Below the pieces are notes generated by a model. That model did not search any database and had not been told where the DNA came from. It was given only the letters and a program-made list of their open reading frames with translations. Below are positions 19,389-27,319 of a stretch of 64,000 nt of DNA, in pieces. This stretch comes from CAVQJU01 sp963729215. GTDB taxonomy: Bacteria > Acidobacteriota > Vicinamibacteria > Vicinamibacterales > CAVVIG01. Location of the stretch: assembly GCA_963729215.1 (NCBI GenBank), contig CAVSND010000016.1, positions 248,001-312,000 of the forward strand, in the 5' to 3' direction. Numbering within the stretch: the stretch's first letter is position 1; each line of letters starts with the position of its first letter. A program made the translations under genes and the position numbers.

Positions 19389-20230
19389 CGATGCTCCGCA
19401 CTGTCGCCGACATCAGGCGCGCGCTCGAGCCGCATCGCCCGCGCGCGACAATCGCGCTCGTGCCGACGATGGGCGCGCTTCACGCCGGACACGTCGCGCT
19501 CTTCGACGCCGCGCGCCGGGCGGCCGCTGTCGTGGTCGCGAGCATCTTCGTGAACCCGAGCCAGTTCAGCGATCCGGCCGATCTCGCCCGCTACCCTCGC
19601 GCTGAGGCCGAGGACGAACGCCTCGCAACCGCTGCCGGCGTCGATTTCTGTTTTGCGCCGAGCGCCGACGAGCTTTACGGGCCCGGATACGCCACGTGGG
19701 TGCAGGTCGACGGCCCGGCGCACGATCTCGAAGGGGCCCATCGCCCCGGCCATTTTCGGGGCGTCGCCACGATCTGTACGAAGCTGCTCAACATCGTGTC
19801 GCCGCGGATGGCCTTTTTCGGCCAGAAGGACGCACAACAGGTAGCCGTCGTGCGTCGAGTGGTGCGCGACCTCAACCTCGACGTCGAGATCCGCGTGGTT
19901 CCCACCGTCCGCGACCTCGACGGCCTGGCGCTGTCCTCGCGCAACGTGCACCTCTCGGGTGAAGAGCGCGCACGCGCGGTCGCGATTCCACGGGCCCTCG
20001 GAGCGGGACTGATGGCGTTTCGCAGTCACGGGGATCCTGTCGGCGCCGCCCGCGCGGTGTTGTCAGGACTCCCTGGCGTCGATATTGACTACGTGGCCGT
20101 TGCCGATTTCGAGGGACAGCCGACGCTGGCGATCGCCGCGCGCGTGGGGCGAACGCGGCTCATCGACAATGTCCCGCTCGACCTCGACAGCCGCCTCGAC
20201 ATGGACACCATGCAGGGAATGTCACGATGA
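19385..20230 (+). CDS. panC: Pantothenate synthetase (pantoate-beta-alanine ligase)
   Basis: The 281-residue product has all PanC motifs: VPTMGALHAGH (HxGH-type ATP site), SIFVNPSQFSDPADLARYPR, FGQKDAQQ and LDGLALSSRNVHLS (KMSKS-like loop). It joins pantoate and beta-alanine using ATP, making AMP and PPi, in the cytoplasm. It is translationally coupled to the DUF2520 gene upstream and panB downstream through 4-bp overlaps. Confidence 0.95.
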   Translation: MTMLRTVADIRRALEPHRPRATIALVPTMGALHAGHVALFDAARRAAAVVVASIFVNPSQFSDPADLARYPRAEAEDERLATAAGVDFCFAPSADELYGPGYATWVQVDGPAHDLEGAHRPGHFRGVATICTKLLNIVSPRMAFFGQKDAQQVAVVRRVVRDLNLDVEIRVVPTVRDLDGLALSSRNVHLSGEERARAVAIPRALGAGLMAFRSHGDPVGAARAVLSGLPGVDIDYVAVADFEGQPTLAIAARVGRTRLIDNVPLDLDSRLDMDTMQGMSR

Positions 20231-21090
20231 CTCCGCTTGGCCCGGCTGATATCGGCGCGCTGAAACGGCGCGGGCAGCGCATTGCCGTCGTGACGGCTTA
20301 CGACGCCCCGAGCGCACGGCTCGCCGATGCCGCCGGGGTTGACGTCGTGCTCGTCGGCGACTCGGCCGCGATGACGGTATTCGGCTACGACTCCACGACG
20401 CCGATCACGGTGGACGAGATGCTGCTGTTGTCGCGCGCGGTGAGGCGCGGGACGACCCGCGCCCTTGTCGTCGCGGACATGCCGTTCGGCTCGTTTCAGG
20501 TGTCGGACAACGAAACGGTGGCGCACGCCATCCGGTTCGTGAAAGAAGCGGGCGTGGACACCGTGAAGGTGGAGGGCGCCGGCACGAGGCTGCGGCGCGT
20601 CGCTGCTCTCCTCGATGCCGGCATCTCGGTGATGGGTCACATCGGCCTGACTCCGCAGTCGGTGAATCGGCTTGGCGGCTACAAACCTCAGGGGCGAACG
20701 GCTATCACGGCACAGCACCTGCTGGACGACGCGCACGCGCTCGAACGGGCGGGCTGCTTTGCCGTCGTGCTCGAAGCGATTCCGGCGCCTGTCGCTGGCG
20801 CGATCACCCGCGCGCTCACGATTCCGACGATCGGCATCGGCGCCGGCGCTCAATGCGACGGCCAGGTTCTCGTGTGGCACGACATGCTGGGGCTCACGGC
20901 CGGGCACGTGCCGAAGTTCGTCAAACAGTACGCCGACCTCGGCCGCGAGACGATGAACGCGCTCCAGGCGTACGTGGCCGATGTCCGGGCGGGGCGCTTT
21001 CCCGAGACACAACACACCTACAGCATGCCCGACGACCAGCGCGAGCTGTTCGAGGCCGACCTCGCCACGTTTCTCCACGAAAAGGGATAG
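20227..21090 (+). CDS. panB: 3-methyl-2-oxobutanoate hydroxymethyltransferase
   Basis: The 287-residue product matches PanB throughout: TAYDAPSARLADAAGVD, LVGDSAAMTVFGYDST (metal-binding Asp), DTVKVEGAG and GHIGLTPQSVNRLGGYKPQG. It transfers a hydroxymethyl group from methylene-tetrahydrofolate to ketoisovalerate, the first committed step of pantothenate synthesis. Start ATG overlaps the panC stop (ATGA). A purine-rich GGGATAGGAG after its end serves the next gene. Confidence 0.95.
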   Translation: MTPLGPADIGALKRRGQRIAVVTAYDAPSARLADAAGVDVVLVGDSAAMTVFGYDSTTPITVDEMLLLSRAVRRGTTRALVVADMPFGSFQVSDNETVAHAIRFVKEAGVDTVKVEGAGTRLRRVAALLDAGISVMGHIGLTPQSVNRLGGYKPQGRTAITAQHLLDDAHALERAGCFAVVLEAIPAPVAGAITRALTIPTIGIGAGAQCDGQVLVWHDMLGLTAGHVPKFVKQYADLGRETMNALQAYVADVRAGRFPETQHTYSMPDDQRELFEADLATFLHEKG

Positions 21091-21094
21091 GAGC

Positions 21095-22129
21095 ATGGGC
21101 GCTCGCGCCGTGTCTGGAGTCCTCGCGCTGCTGGCGGCCGCCGGTGTCACAGCCGGCGCGCAGGGCGGTGGAAACAGGACGCTGACCGCAGTTCCGGGTA
21201 TCAAGGTCGGACATCACACGCTCGCGGAACGCCCGACGGGCTGCACCGTGATACTGGCGGAGGCAGGCGTGACGGCCGGCGTCGACGTGCGGGGCTCGGC
21301 TCCCGCCACTCGCGAAACGGATCTGCTGAATCCGGTCAACCTGGTCCAGATCGCGCACGCGATCGTCTTGTCCGGGGGCAGCGCCTTCGGCCTGGATTCG
21401 GCGTCTGGCGTCATGCGCTATCTCGAAGAGCGGCGAATCGGCTTCGAGTTCGGTCCGGCGCACGTCCCGATTGTTCCTGCCGCGGCGATTTTCGATCTGT
21501 CGGTCGGTGATGGACGAATCCGCCCGGGCGCCGACTGCGGCTACCAGGCGGCCCGAGCGGCCACCGACGCATCGGTGATGGAGGGCAGCGTCGGAGCCGG
21601 CGCAGGCGCCACGGTCGGCAAAACCGGAGGAATGGCTCGCAGCATGAAAGGCGGGGTGGGCAGCGCCGTCATCTCCCTGCCGAGCGGGCTCATCGTCGCC
21701 GCTCTCGTCGTCGTCAACGCGGCCGGCGACGTGATCGATCCGGCAACCGGACAGGTGGTCGCCGGCGTGCGGACGGCTGATGGCAAAGGGTTCGCCGACG
21801 CCAGGAAACTGCTGCGTGCCGGTGCGGCCGGAACGCCGGCCGGCCGGCAGAACACCACGCTCGGTGTTATCGCCACCAACGCGCGCCTGACGAAGACCGA
21901 GGCGACCCGCGTGTCGCAGATGGCGCACGACGGCTACGCCCGCGCGCTGGCGCCCTCGCACACACCCGGAGACGGCGATGTCATCTTCACGCTTGCCACG
22001 GGCGCCTCGGGTTCGGATGCGGGCCAGGTGGGAGCGCTCGCCGCGGACGTCATGGCCGACGCCATCGTGCGCGCCGCGCGCCAGGCCACAGGCGTCGCCG
22101 GTATTCCTGCCGTTCGCGATCTGAAGTGA
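21095..22129 (+). CDS. P1/S58-family (DmpA-like) aminopeptidase, exported
   Basis: The start at 21095 follows GGATAGGAG and opens with a signal peptide ending near VTAGAQG. The 344 residues show S58 landmarks: VPGIKVGHHTLAERPTGCTV, GGSAFGLDSASGVMRYLEE and NTTLGVIATNARLTKTEA. The last contains the Thr expected to become the N-terminal nucleophile after self-cleavage. Substrate is probably small peptides. It is separated from panB by 4 nt and overlaps the symporter start, so it rides on the pantothenate operon; peptide uptake or salvage is a possible link. Confidence 0.85.
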   Translation: MGARAVSGVLALLAAAGVTAGAQGGGNRTLTAVPGIKVGHHTLAERPTGCTVILAEAGVTAGVDVRGSAPATRETDLLNPVNLVQIAHAIVLSGGSAFGLDSASGVMRYLEERRIGFEFGPAHVPIVPAAAIFDLSVGDGRIRPGADCGYQAARAATDASVMEGSVGAGAGATVGKTGGMARSMKGGVGSAVISLPSGLIVAALVVVNAAGDVIDPATGQVVAGVRTADGKGFADARKLLRAGAAGTPAGRQNTTLGVIATNARLTKTEATRVSQMAHDGYARALAPSHTPGDGDVIFTLATGASGSDAGQVGALAADVMADAIVRAARQATGVAGIPAVRDLK

Positions 22130-23523
22130 ACCTCCACCTCGTCGTTCTGCTCAGCTACGCGCTCGTGCTGATGGCGCTCGGTCTGTGGATCGGACGCCGG
22201 GTGCGGGGTGCCGGCGACTTTTTCGTCGCGAGCCGGCGTCTCGGCCCCGGGCTGTTGTTTTCGACGATGCTCGCCGCGAACATCGGCGCCGGATCGACCG
22301 TCGGGGCGGCCGCGCTCGGCTACACGAACGGCATCGCGGCGTGGTGGTGGGTCGGTTCGGCGGCCGTCGGGTCCGTCGTGCTCGCCTTCTGGATTGGTCC
22401 CGCGATGCGACGGGAGGCCGCCGCGCACCAGCTCCGCACGGTCGGCGACTATCTCGAGCACCGTTACAGCGCTGCCGTCCGCGCGTCGGCCGCCGGCATC
22501 CTCTGGCTGGGGTCGCTGTTCATCCTCGCAGGTCAGCTCTGGGCGATGGGGTCGATCATCGGCACCGTCGCCGGGACGCCTCCGTGGGTCGGCTGTGCCA
22601 TCGGCGGCGCGGCGATCACGGTGTATTTCACGGCGGGCGGGCTGCTGACCGCCGCGTGGGTCAATGTGGTGCAGCTCGGCGTCAAGCTGGCCGGTTTCGC
22701 CGTCGCGCTGCCACTGGCGCTTGCTGCGGCCGGCGGCTGGCGCGGCCTCACGCTCGTGCAACCCGACACCGATTACTGGCAGTTCTGGACGGTCGGCTCG
22801 CCGGGTGTGCTGACACTCGCCGTGATCGTGCCGCCGTTCATCGTCTCGCCGGGCCTGCTGCAGAAGATCTTCGGGGCGCGCGATGATCGCGCCGTCAGCA
22901 TCGGAGTCGGCCTGAATGCGCTCGGCCTGTTCGCGTTTGCCATCGTGCCGGTTCTCTTCGGCATGGTCGCGCGGTCGCAGTTTCCATCGCTGGCTGCGGC
23001 CGACGCCGCGCTGCCGATGATTCTCGTCCACACACTGCCGCCGCTGGTCGGCGCGATCGGCCTGGCGGCCGTCTTCTCGGCAGAGGTCAGTGCCTCGGAC
23101 GCCGTGCTGTTCATGTTGACGACGTCGTTGTCGCAGGATCTCTATAAACGATTCGTCAATCCGGCGGCCACGGATTCCGGGGTCCTCCGGGCCGCGCGGT
23201 TGACGGCCGTCGCGGCGGGCGCGCTCGGCACGGCACTGGCCATCGTTCTCGGCAGCGTCGTGAACGCATTGACGATCTTCTACACGCTCATCGGCGTCTC
23301 GCTCTTCGTGCCGGTTGTCGCAGGGCTCTACGTCCGAAGAACCTCGGCGGCGGGCGCGCTCGCGACCATGGCGGCGGGCGTCTGCGCGGCGGTGCTGGTG
23401 CATCTGGCGACCGGCGGCCGCGGGTGGGGCATGCTGAGTCCGGCCGTCGCAGGCCTGACTGCCGCCGTGGGCGTGTGGATGGTAACCTTGGTGTTTTTTG
23501 GAGAGCGTAGCGGCCGGCTTTAG
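22126..23523 (+). CDS. Sodium:solute symporter (SSF) family permease
   Basis: The 465-residue protein has about 12-13 hydrophobic spans and the SSF signatures DFFVASRRLGPGLLFSTMLA and GSTVGAAALGYTNG near the N-terminus, then AVFSAEVSASDAVLFMLTTS. It should import a solute with Na+; the substrate is not evident, though coupling to panBC and a peptidase invites pantothenate or peptide-derived amino acids. The GTG start overlaps the previous stop (GTGA). The last residues (ERSGRL) and the stop TAG are encoded by the palindromic repeat. Confidence 0.85.
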   Translation: MNLHLVVLLSYALVLMALGLWIGRRVRGAGDFFVASRRLGPGLLFSTMLAANIGAGSTVGAAALGYTNGIAAWWWVGSAAVGSVVLAFWIGPAMRREAAAHQLRTVGDYLEHRYSAAVRASAAGILWLGSLFILAGQLWAMGSIIGTVAGTPPWVGCAIGGAAITVYFTAGGLLTAAWVNVVQLGVKLAGFAVALPLALAAAGGWRGLTLVQPDTDYWQFWTVGSPGVLTLAVIVPPFIVSPGLLQKIFGARDDRAVSIGVGLNALGLFAFAIVPVLFGMVARSQFPSLAAADAALPMILVHTLPPLVGAIGLAAVFSAEVSASDAVLFMLTTSLSQDLYKRFVNPAATDSGVLRAARLTAVAAGALGTALAIVLGSVVNALTIFYTLIGVSLFVPVVAGLYVRRTSAAGALATMAAGVCAAVLVHLATGGRGWGMLSPAVAGLTAAVGVWMVTLVFFGERSGRL

Positions 23524-23559
23524 CCGGCCTGCGTCCGTCCGCCTGAAGGCGGACGCTAC
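23507..23559. repeat. Palindromic interspersed repeat, copy 2 (REP-like)
   Basis: The same 53-bp double-hairpin element as at 16000-16052, in opposite orientation, with GTAGCG/CGCTAC ends. It supplies the stop codon of the symporter gene (23521-23523) and ends 16 nt before the next start. Confidence 0.85.
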
Positions 23560-23575
23560 AGCAGCTAGGGGAGAC

Positions 23576-24637
23576 ATGGCGACGACACACAAGATTGCGG
23601 TGATTGCGGGAGATGGGATCGGGAAGGAAGTCATCCCGGCGGGTATCGCGGCGCTCGAAGCGGCGACGAAGGGGACGGGCGTCACGCTCTCCTTCACGGA
23701 CCTGCCGTGGGGCTGCGAGTTCTACCTGAAGCACGGGCGCATGCTGGACGAGGACGGGTTCGACCGGCTGGCAAAGTTCGACGCGATCTACCTTGGCGCG
23801 ATTGGCGCGCCAACCGTGCCCGACCACATCTCGGCGGGCGATCTCCTGCTGCCGCTCCGCAAGCACTTCAATCAGTACATCAACCTCCGCCCCATGCGGC
23901 TGCTCGCGGGCCTGAATTCGCCGCTCGCGAACCGCACCGCGGCGGAGATCGACATGGTCTGCGTCCGCGAGAACACGGAAGGCGAATACTCCGGCGTCGG
24001 GGGCCGCGTTCACAAGGGCACGACATACGAGGTCGCCGAGCAGACGGGCGTCTTCACCTACACCGGCATCGAGCGCGTCGTCCGCTACGCGTGCGAGATT
24101 GCGGCCAAGAGGCCGCGAAAGATGCTCGCCAACGCCACCAAGTCGAATGCTCTGCGCCACTCGATGGTGCTGTGGGACGAGGTGGCCGAGAAGGTCGCCG
24201 CCAAATACCCCACCGTGAACTATCAGAAGTATTACGTGGACGCCATCGCGGCGCGCATGGTCACGCATCCGCAGACGCTCGACGTCATCGTCGCGTCGAA
24301 CCTGTTCGGCGACATCCTGACCGATATCGGCGCGGCAGTTTCTGGCAGCCTGGGCGTGGCGCCCGGCGCGAACATCAATCCGGAGCGCGAGTATCCGTCG
24401 ATGTTCGAGCCGATTCACGGATCGGCGCCCGACATCGCCGGCAAGGGTATCGCCAACCCCATCGGGGCGATCTGGGCCGGCGCGCTCATGCTCCAGCACT
24501 TCGGCTACCAGGACCTGCACGACCGCATCGTCACCGGCATCGAACGCGTCGTGTCGGGCGGCAAGGTGCGGACGCCCGATCTGGGAGGCAAGGCGAACAC
24601 CGCCGAGATGATGAAGGCGGTCGCGGGGGAAATCTGA
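23576..24637 (+). CDS. Tartrate/D-malate dehydrogenase-type decarboxylating dehydrogenase
   Basis: This 353-residue member of the isocitrate/isopropylmalate dehydrogenase family has IAVIAGDGIGKEVIPAG at the N-terminus, VCVRENTEGEYSGVGG (substrate loop), YYVDAIAARMVTHPQ with metal-binding Asp, SNLFGDILTDIGAAVSGSLG and EPIHGSAPDIAGKGIANPIG. The ENTEGEYSG form and PWGCEFYLKHGRML are typical of tartrate/D-malate dehydrogenases rather than LeuB. It has AGGGGAG before its ATG. The TGA is followed at once by the left arm of the 24638/25197 inverted repeat. Confidence 0.82.
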   Translation: MATTHKIAVIAGDGIGKEVIPAGIAALEAATKGTGVTLSFTDLPWGCEFYLKHGRMLDEDGFDRLAKFDAIYLGAIGAPTVPDHISAGDLLLPLRKHFNQYINLRPMRLLAGLNSPLANRTAAEIDMVCVRENTEGEYSGVGGRVHKGTTYEVAEQTGVFTYTGIERVVRYACEIAAKRPRKMLANATKSNALRHSMVLWDEVAEKVAAKYPTVNYQKYYVDAIAARMVTHPQTLDVIVASNLFGDILTDIGAAVSGSLGVAPGANINPEREYPSMFEPIHGSAPDIAGKGIANPIGAIWAGALMLQHFGYQDLHDRIVTGIERVVSGGKVRTPDLGGKANTAEMMKAVAGEI

Positions 24638-24671
24638 GAAACGTAAAACGCAAAACGGAAAACGTAGAACG
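24638..24671. repeat. Left arm of AAACG-unit inverted repeat enclosing the S23 gene
   Basis: A 34-bp run of 7-8 bp AAAACGN units begins immediately after the dehydrogenase stop. Its reverse complement is found at 25197-25230 with 29 of 34 identities. The repeated AACG units continue to about 24680. Confidence 0.75.
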
Positions 24672-24699
24672 AGGAACGAGCGACAACGGCAGTAAGGAC

Positions 24700-25062
24700 C
24701 TAGCGGGACGATGAGGTCCTGGCGTTCCTGATGATTGCGATCAGGATTGCCACGAGCTCATTCGATTCCTGCAGATCGGCTTTGACGGCCTCCGATGGAA
24801 GCAGTCCGCAAACGCCGATCAGGCGCAGCCAGAATCTGGCTTCGCGGGCTTCCTTCAAAGCAATGCAGACCTTCGCAATGAAATCCGGCCTCGACTGTCC
24901 CCCCGTTGCTTCTTCGAGGTTGGCGCCGACGGAGGTGCCCGCTTTCAAGAGCTGTGGGGCCACTTCCCGGGCAGGTCCGCCTGCCTGCCTCAGCATTCGA
25001 TACAACTCGACGCTACGGCAGGCAAATCGAAAAGCACGTTCATTGATTTCAGGACCGTCCAT
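24700..25062 (-). CDS. Four-helix-bundle protein of the S23/23S rRNA intervening-sequence family
   Basis: The 120-residue protein is the S23/IVP family (TIGR02436) at full length. ERAFRFACRSVELYRML gives the first helix, then LLKAGTSVGANLEEATGGQS with the conserved SVGANLEEA signature, DFIAKVCIALKEAREARFWL and the C-terminal ESNELVAILIAIIRNAR. Relatives include proteins encoded in 23S rRNA intervening sequences and the Avd accessory protein of diversity-generating retroelements, which forms a pentamer binding nucleic acid. Here there is no rRNA or reverse transcriptase. The gene lies entirely between two arms of an inverted repeat, and no clear ribosome site is seen. Confidence 0.88.
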   Translation of the reverse strand: MDGPEINERAFRFACRSVELYRMLRQAGGPAREVAPQLLKAGTSVGANLEEATGGQSRPDFIAKVCIALKEAREARFWLRLIGVCGLLPSEAVKADLQESNELVAILIAIIRNARTSSSR

Positions 25063-25196
25063 GCGTCGGCATCTTCACGACGCGTGCCGACTCAGATTGT
25101 TCCAATTGTCGACTCGCGCGGCTCGCTCGTGGCATCATTCGCCATCGGGATGAGGGACATTGGTTTAGAATTCTGCAGCGAGCGCCCCGTTCTGGC

Positions 25197-25230
25197 AGTT
25201 TTACGTTTTCCGTTTTAAGTTTTGCGTTTC
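25197..25230. repeat. Right arm of AAACG-unit inverted repeat enclosing the S23 gene
   Basis: Thymine-rich counterpart of 24638-24671 (29 of 34 complementary). It ends 12 nt before the Ku start codon. The two arms would fold with a loop of about 525 nt containing the whole S23 gene. Confidence 0.75.
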
Positions 25231-25242
25231 GAGGCCTGACCC

Positions 25243-26088
25243 ATGCCTGCTCGACCAACCTGGAAGGGCTACCTGAAAATCAGCCTGGTCACGATTCCCA
25301 TCAAGGTGTTTCCGGCCACTGATGCGGGCGCGACCCTCAGCTTCAACCAGCTCCATGCGGAATGCCAGACCAGGATTCAGCAGAAACGCTGGTGTCCGCA
25401 CTGCGAGCGCGAGGTGCCGAACACGGACATCGTCAAAGGCTACGAGTTCGAAAAGGGACGCTACGTCGTCATGGACGAAGAGGACATCGAGAAGGTCCGC
25501 GTCGATTCGACGCGCGTCATCAACCTCGAGAAGTTCACCACCGACTCGGCGATCGACCCCATCTATCTCGAGCGGCCCTACTATCTCGCTCCGGATGGGC
25601 CCGTGGCGTCGGAGGCCTTTGCCGTGGTCCGCGAGGGGATGGAGGGCATGGCCGGCATCGGCAAAGTGGCGTTGTACGGCCGCGAATACCTGGTAAAGGT
25701 GCAGCCGCGGGAGCGCGGCCTCATCATGTACACGCTCAGGCACGCCGAAGAAATCCGGGCAATGGACGGCATCGACGAGCTCGGACAGATGCCGGCGAAG
25801 GTGAAGGCCGACGAAGTGAAGCTCGCGCGGCAGGTCATGAGCACGTTCGAAGGCGAGCTCGACTTCAAGGCGTACCGCGACGAATACCAGGACGGCCTGC
25901 GGCAGATCATCAACGCGAAGGTGGAGGGACGGGAAATTGTGGCTCCCGAGGTGGAGGCGCCGCCGAAGGTCGTGAACCTGATGGACGCTCTGCGAAGGAG
26001 CCTGGATTCAATCAGCGCATCGAAGAAGAAGCCTCAACGCATCGAGGCGCGCCCCGAGGCGAGGGCGAAAAGACGGGCGCGGGCATAG
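25243..26088 (+). CDS. ku: Ku protein, bacterial non-homologous end joining
   Basis: The 281-residue product is a bacterial Ku homodimer subunit that binds DNA double-strand ends. Features are WKGYLKISLVTIPIKVFPAT, the CPHCEREVPNTDIVKGYEFEKG segment, RPYYLAPDG and LIMYTLRHAEEIR (bridge region). A lysine/arginine-rich tail follows, usual for Ku proteins that contact DNA or LigD. No ligD is in the window. No ribosome site is visible, and the right repeat arm lies in the leader. Confidence 0.93.
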   Translation: MPARPTWKGYLKISLVTIPIKVFPATDAGATLSFNQLHAECQTRIQQKRWCPHCEREVPNTDIVKGYEFEKGRYVVMDEEDIEKVRVDSTRVINLEKFTTDSAIDPIYLERPYYLAPDGPVASEAFAVVREGMEGMAGIGKVALYGREYLVKVQPRERGLIMYTLRHAEEIRAMDGIDELGQMPAKVKADEVKLARQVMSTFEGELDFKAYRDEYQDGLRQIINAKVEGREIVAPEVEAPPKVVNLMDALRRSLDSISASKKKPQRIEARPEARAKRRARA

Positions 26089-26144
26089 CGGACGGCGGCC
26101 CCGGGACCCGAAACGGTCCGGCGACCGCGTCGTAGTTGACGCTG

Positions 26145-27314
26145 ATGGACATCGAACTGAATGATGATTGCCGGGTTCGCGGCAGACTGGCCTCTGTATC
26201 GGCCTGGCTGCTGTTGATTGTCTTCGCCGTGTTCTGCGGCCTCGACGTGGGCATCCTGCGCGCTCAGGGCGGCAGCAAGCTGAAACTCGACACGGGCAAG
26301 GACGTCTACCGGACAGCCTGCGTCTCGTGCCACGGCGTGGACGGCCGCGGCGCCCCACGCACCGCCGTCGGGTTCGACACCCGGCTGCCGGATTTCACCG
26401 ACTGCTCGTTCGCGACGAAGGAGCCGGACGGCGACTGGAGCGCGACGATTCACAACGGTGGCACGGCCCGCGGGTTCTCGACGATTATGCCGGCATTCCG
26501 CGACGCGCTCACCGACGAGCAGATCGACAGCGTGATCGGCTACATGCGCGATTTCTGCACCGAGAAGTCCTGGCCGCAGGGCGACCTCAACTTCCCGCGC
26601 GCACTCATCACCGAAAAAGCGTTTCCTGAGAACGAAGTGGTCATCTCGTCGGCGTTCAACACCAGCCGGACGTCGGGGAGCGGTACGACGCTGATTCTGG
26701 AGCGCAGGGTCGGATCGTCGGGTCAAATCGAAGCCGCCCTGCCCTACATGTACACGAAGGAACACGAGGGCGACCCGTGGATGCACGGGTTCGGCGACGC
26801 CTCCCTCGGCTACAAGCAGAAGTTGTTCCACAGCAACGCGGCCGGATCGATCTTCAGCGTGGCAGGCGAGTTGATCGCGCCCACGGGCGATCCGGCGAAA
26901 GGCACCGGCGGCGAGACGCCGGTGTTCGAGACGTTCGCGGCATTCGATCAGGCACTGCCGGGCGACGTGTCCGTCCAGTTCAGGACCGGCTTCGAGCTGC
27001 CGTTCCACACCGACATCGCGCCCAAAGCCTGGTACGCGCACACCGCCATCGGCCAGAGCTTCAGCGCTGGCGGCGGGCTGGGGCGCACGTGGACGCCGAT
27101 GGTGGAATTCATCGCCGATCGCGATCTCGAGAACGGTGCGAAAACGAACTGGGATATCGTGCCGCAGCTGCAGATCCCGTTGAGCAAGCGGATGCACATC
27201 CTGGGCAGCGTCGGCGTCAGGGTGCCGATGAACAACACCGCGGGCCGCCCGACCCAGTTCATGTATTACCTGCTGTGGGACTACGCCGACGGCAGCCTCA
27301 AGGCGGGCTGGTAA
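26145..27314 (+). CDS. Monoheme cytochrome c fused to a putative outer-membrane beta-barrel
   Basis: The 389-residue product has an N-terminal hydrophobic signal (LLLIVFAVFCGLDVGILRAQ). A class I cytochrome c domain follows with one haem motif, CVSCHGVDGRG, and a likely distal Met in STIMPAF. From about residue 170 the rest is alternating hydrophobic/polar strands (TTLILERRVGSSGQIEAALPY, VSVQFRTGFELPF, HILGSVGVRVPM) and the chain ends LKAGW, an aromatic C-terminus as in outer-membrane barrels. Cytochrome-porin fusions such as Cyc2 move electrons across the outer membrane; homology to Cyc2 is not claimed. The ATG at 26145 is preferred to a TTG at 26136. The pentaheme gene follows after 5 nt. 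Confidence 0.68.
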   Translation: MDIELNDDCRVRGRLASVSAWLLLIVFAVFCGLDVGILRAQGGSKLKLDTGKDVYRTACVSCHGVDGRGAPRTAVGFDTRLPDFTDCSFATKEPDGDWSATIHNGGTARGFSTIMPAFRDALTDEQIDSVIGYMRDFCTEKSWPQGDLNFPRALITEKAFPENEVVISSAFNTSRTSGSGTTLILERRVGSSGQIEAALPYMYTKEHEGDPWMHGFGDASLGYKQKLFHSNAAGSIFSVAGELIAPTGDPAKGTGGETPVFETFAAFDQALPGDVSVQFRTGFELPFHTDIAPKAWYAHTAIGQSFSAGGGLGRTWTPMVEFIADRDLENGAKTNWDIVPQLQIPLSKRMHILGSVGVRVPMNNTAGRPTQFMYYLLWDYADGSLKAGW

Positions 27315-27319
27315 TCGCC

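Noticed and set aside
24700..25062. Diversity-generating retroelement because of the Avd-like four-helix protein
   Set aside because: No reverse transcriptase and no template/variable repeat pair are seen within the window.
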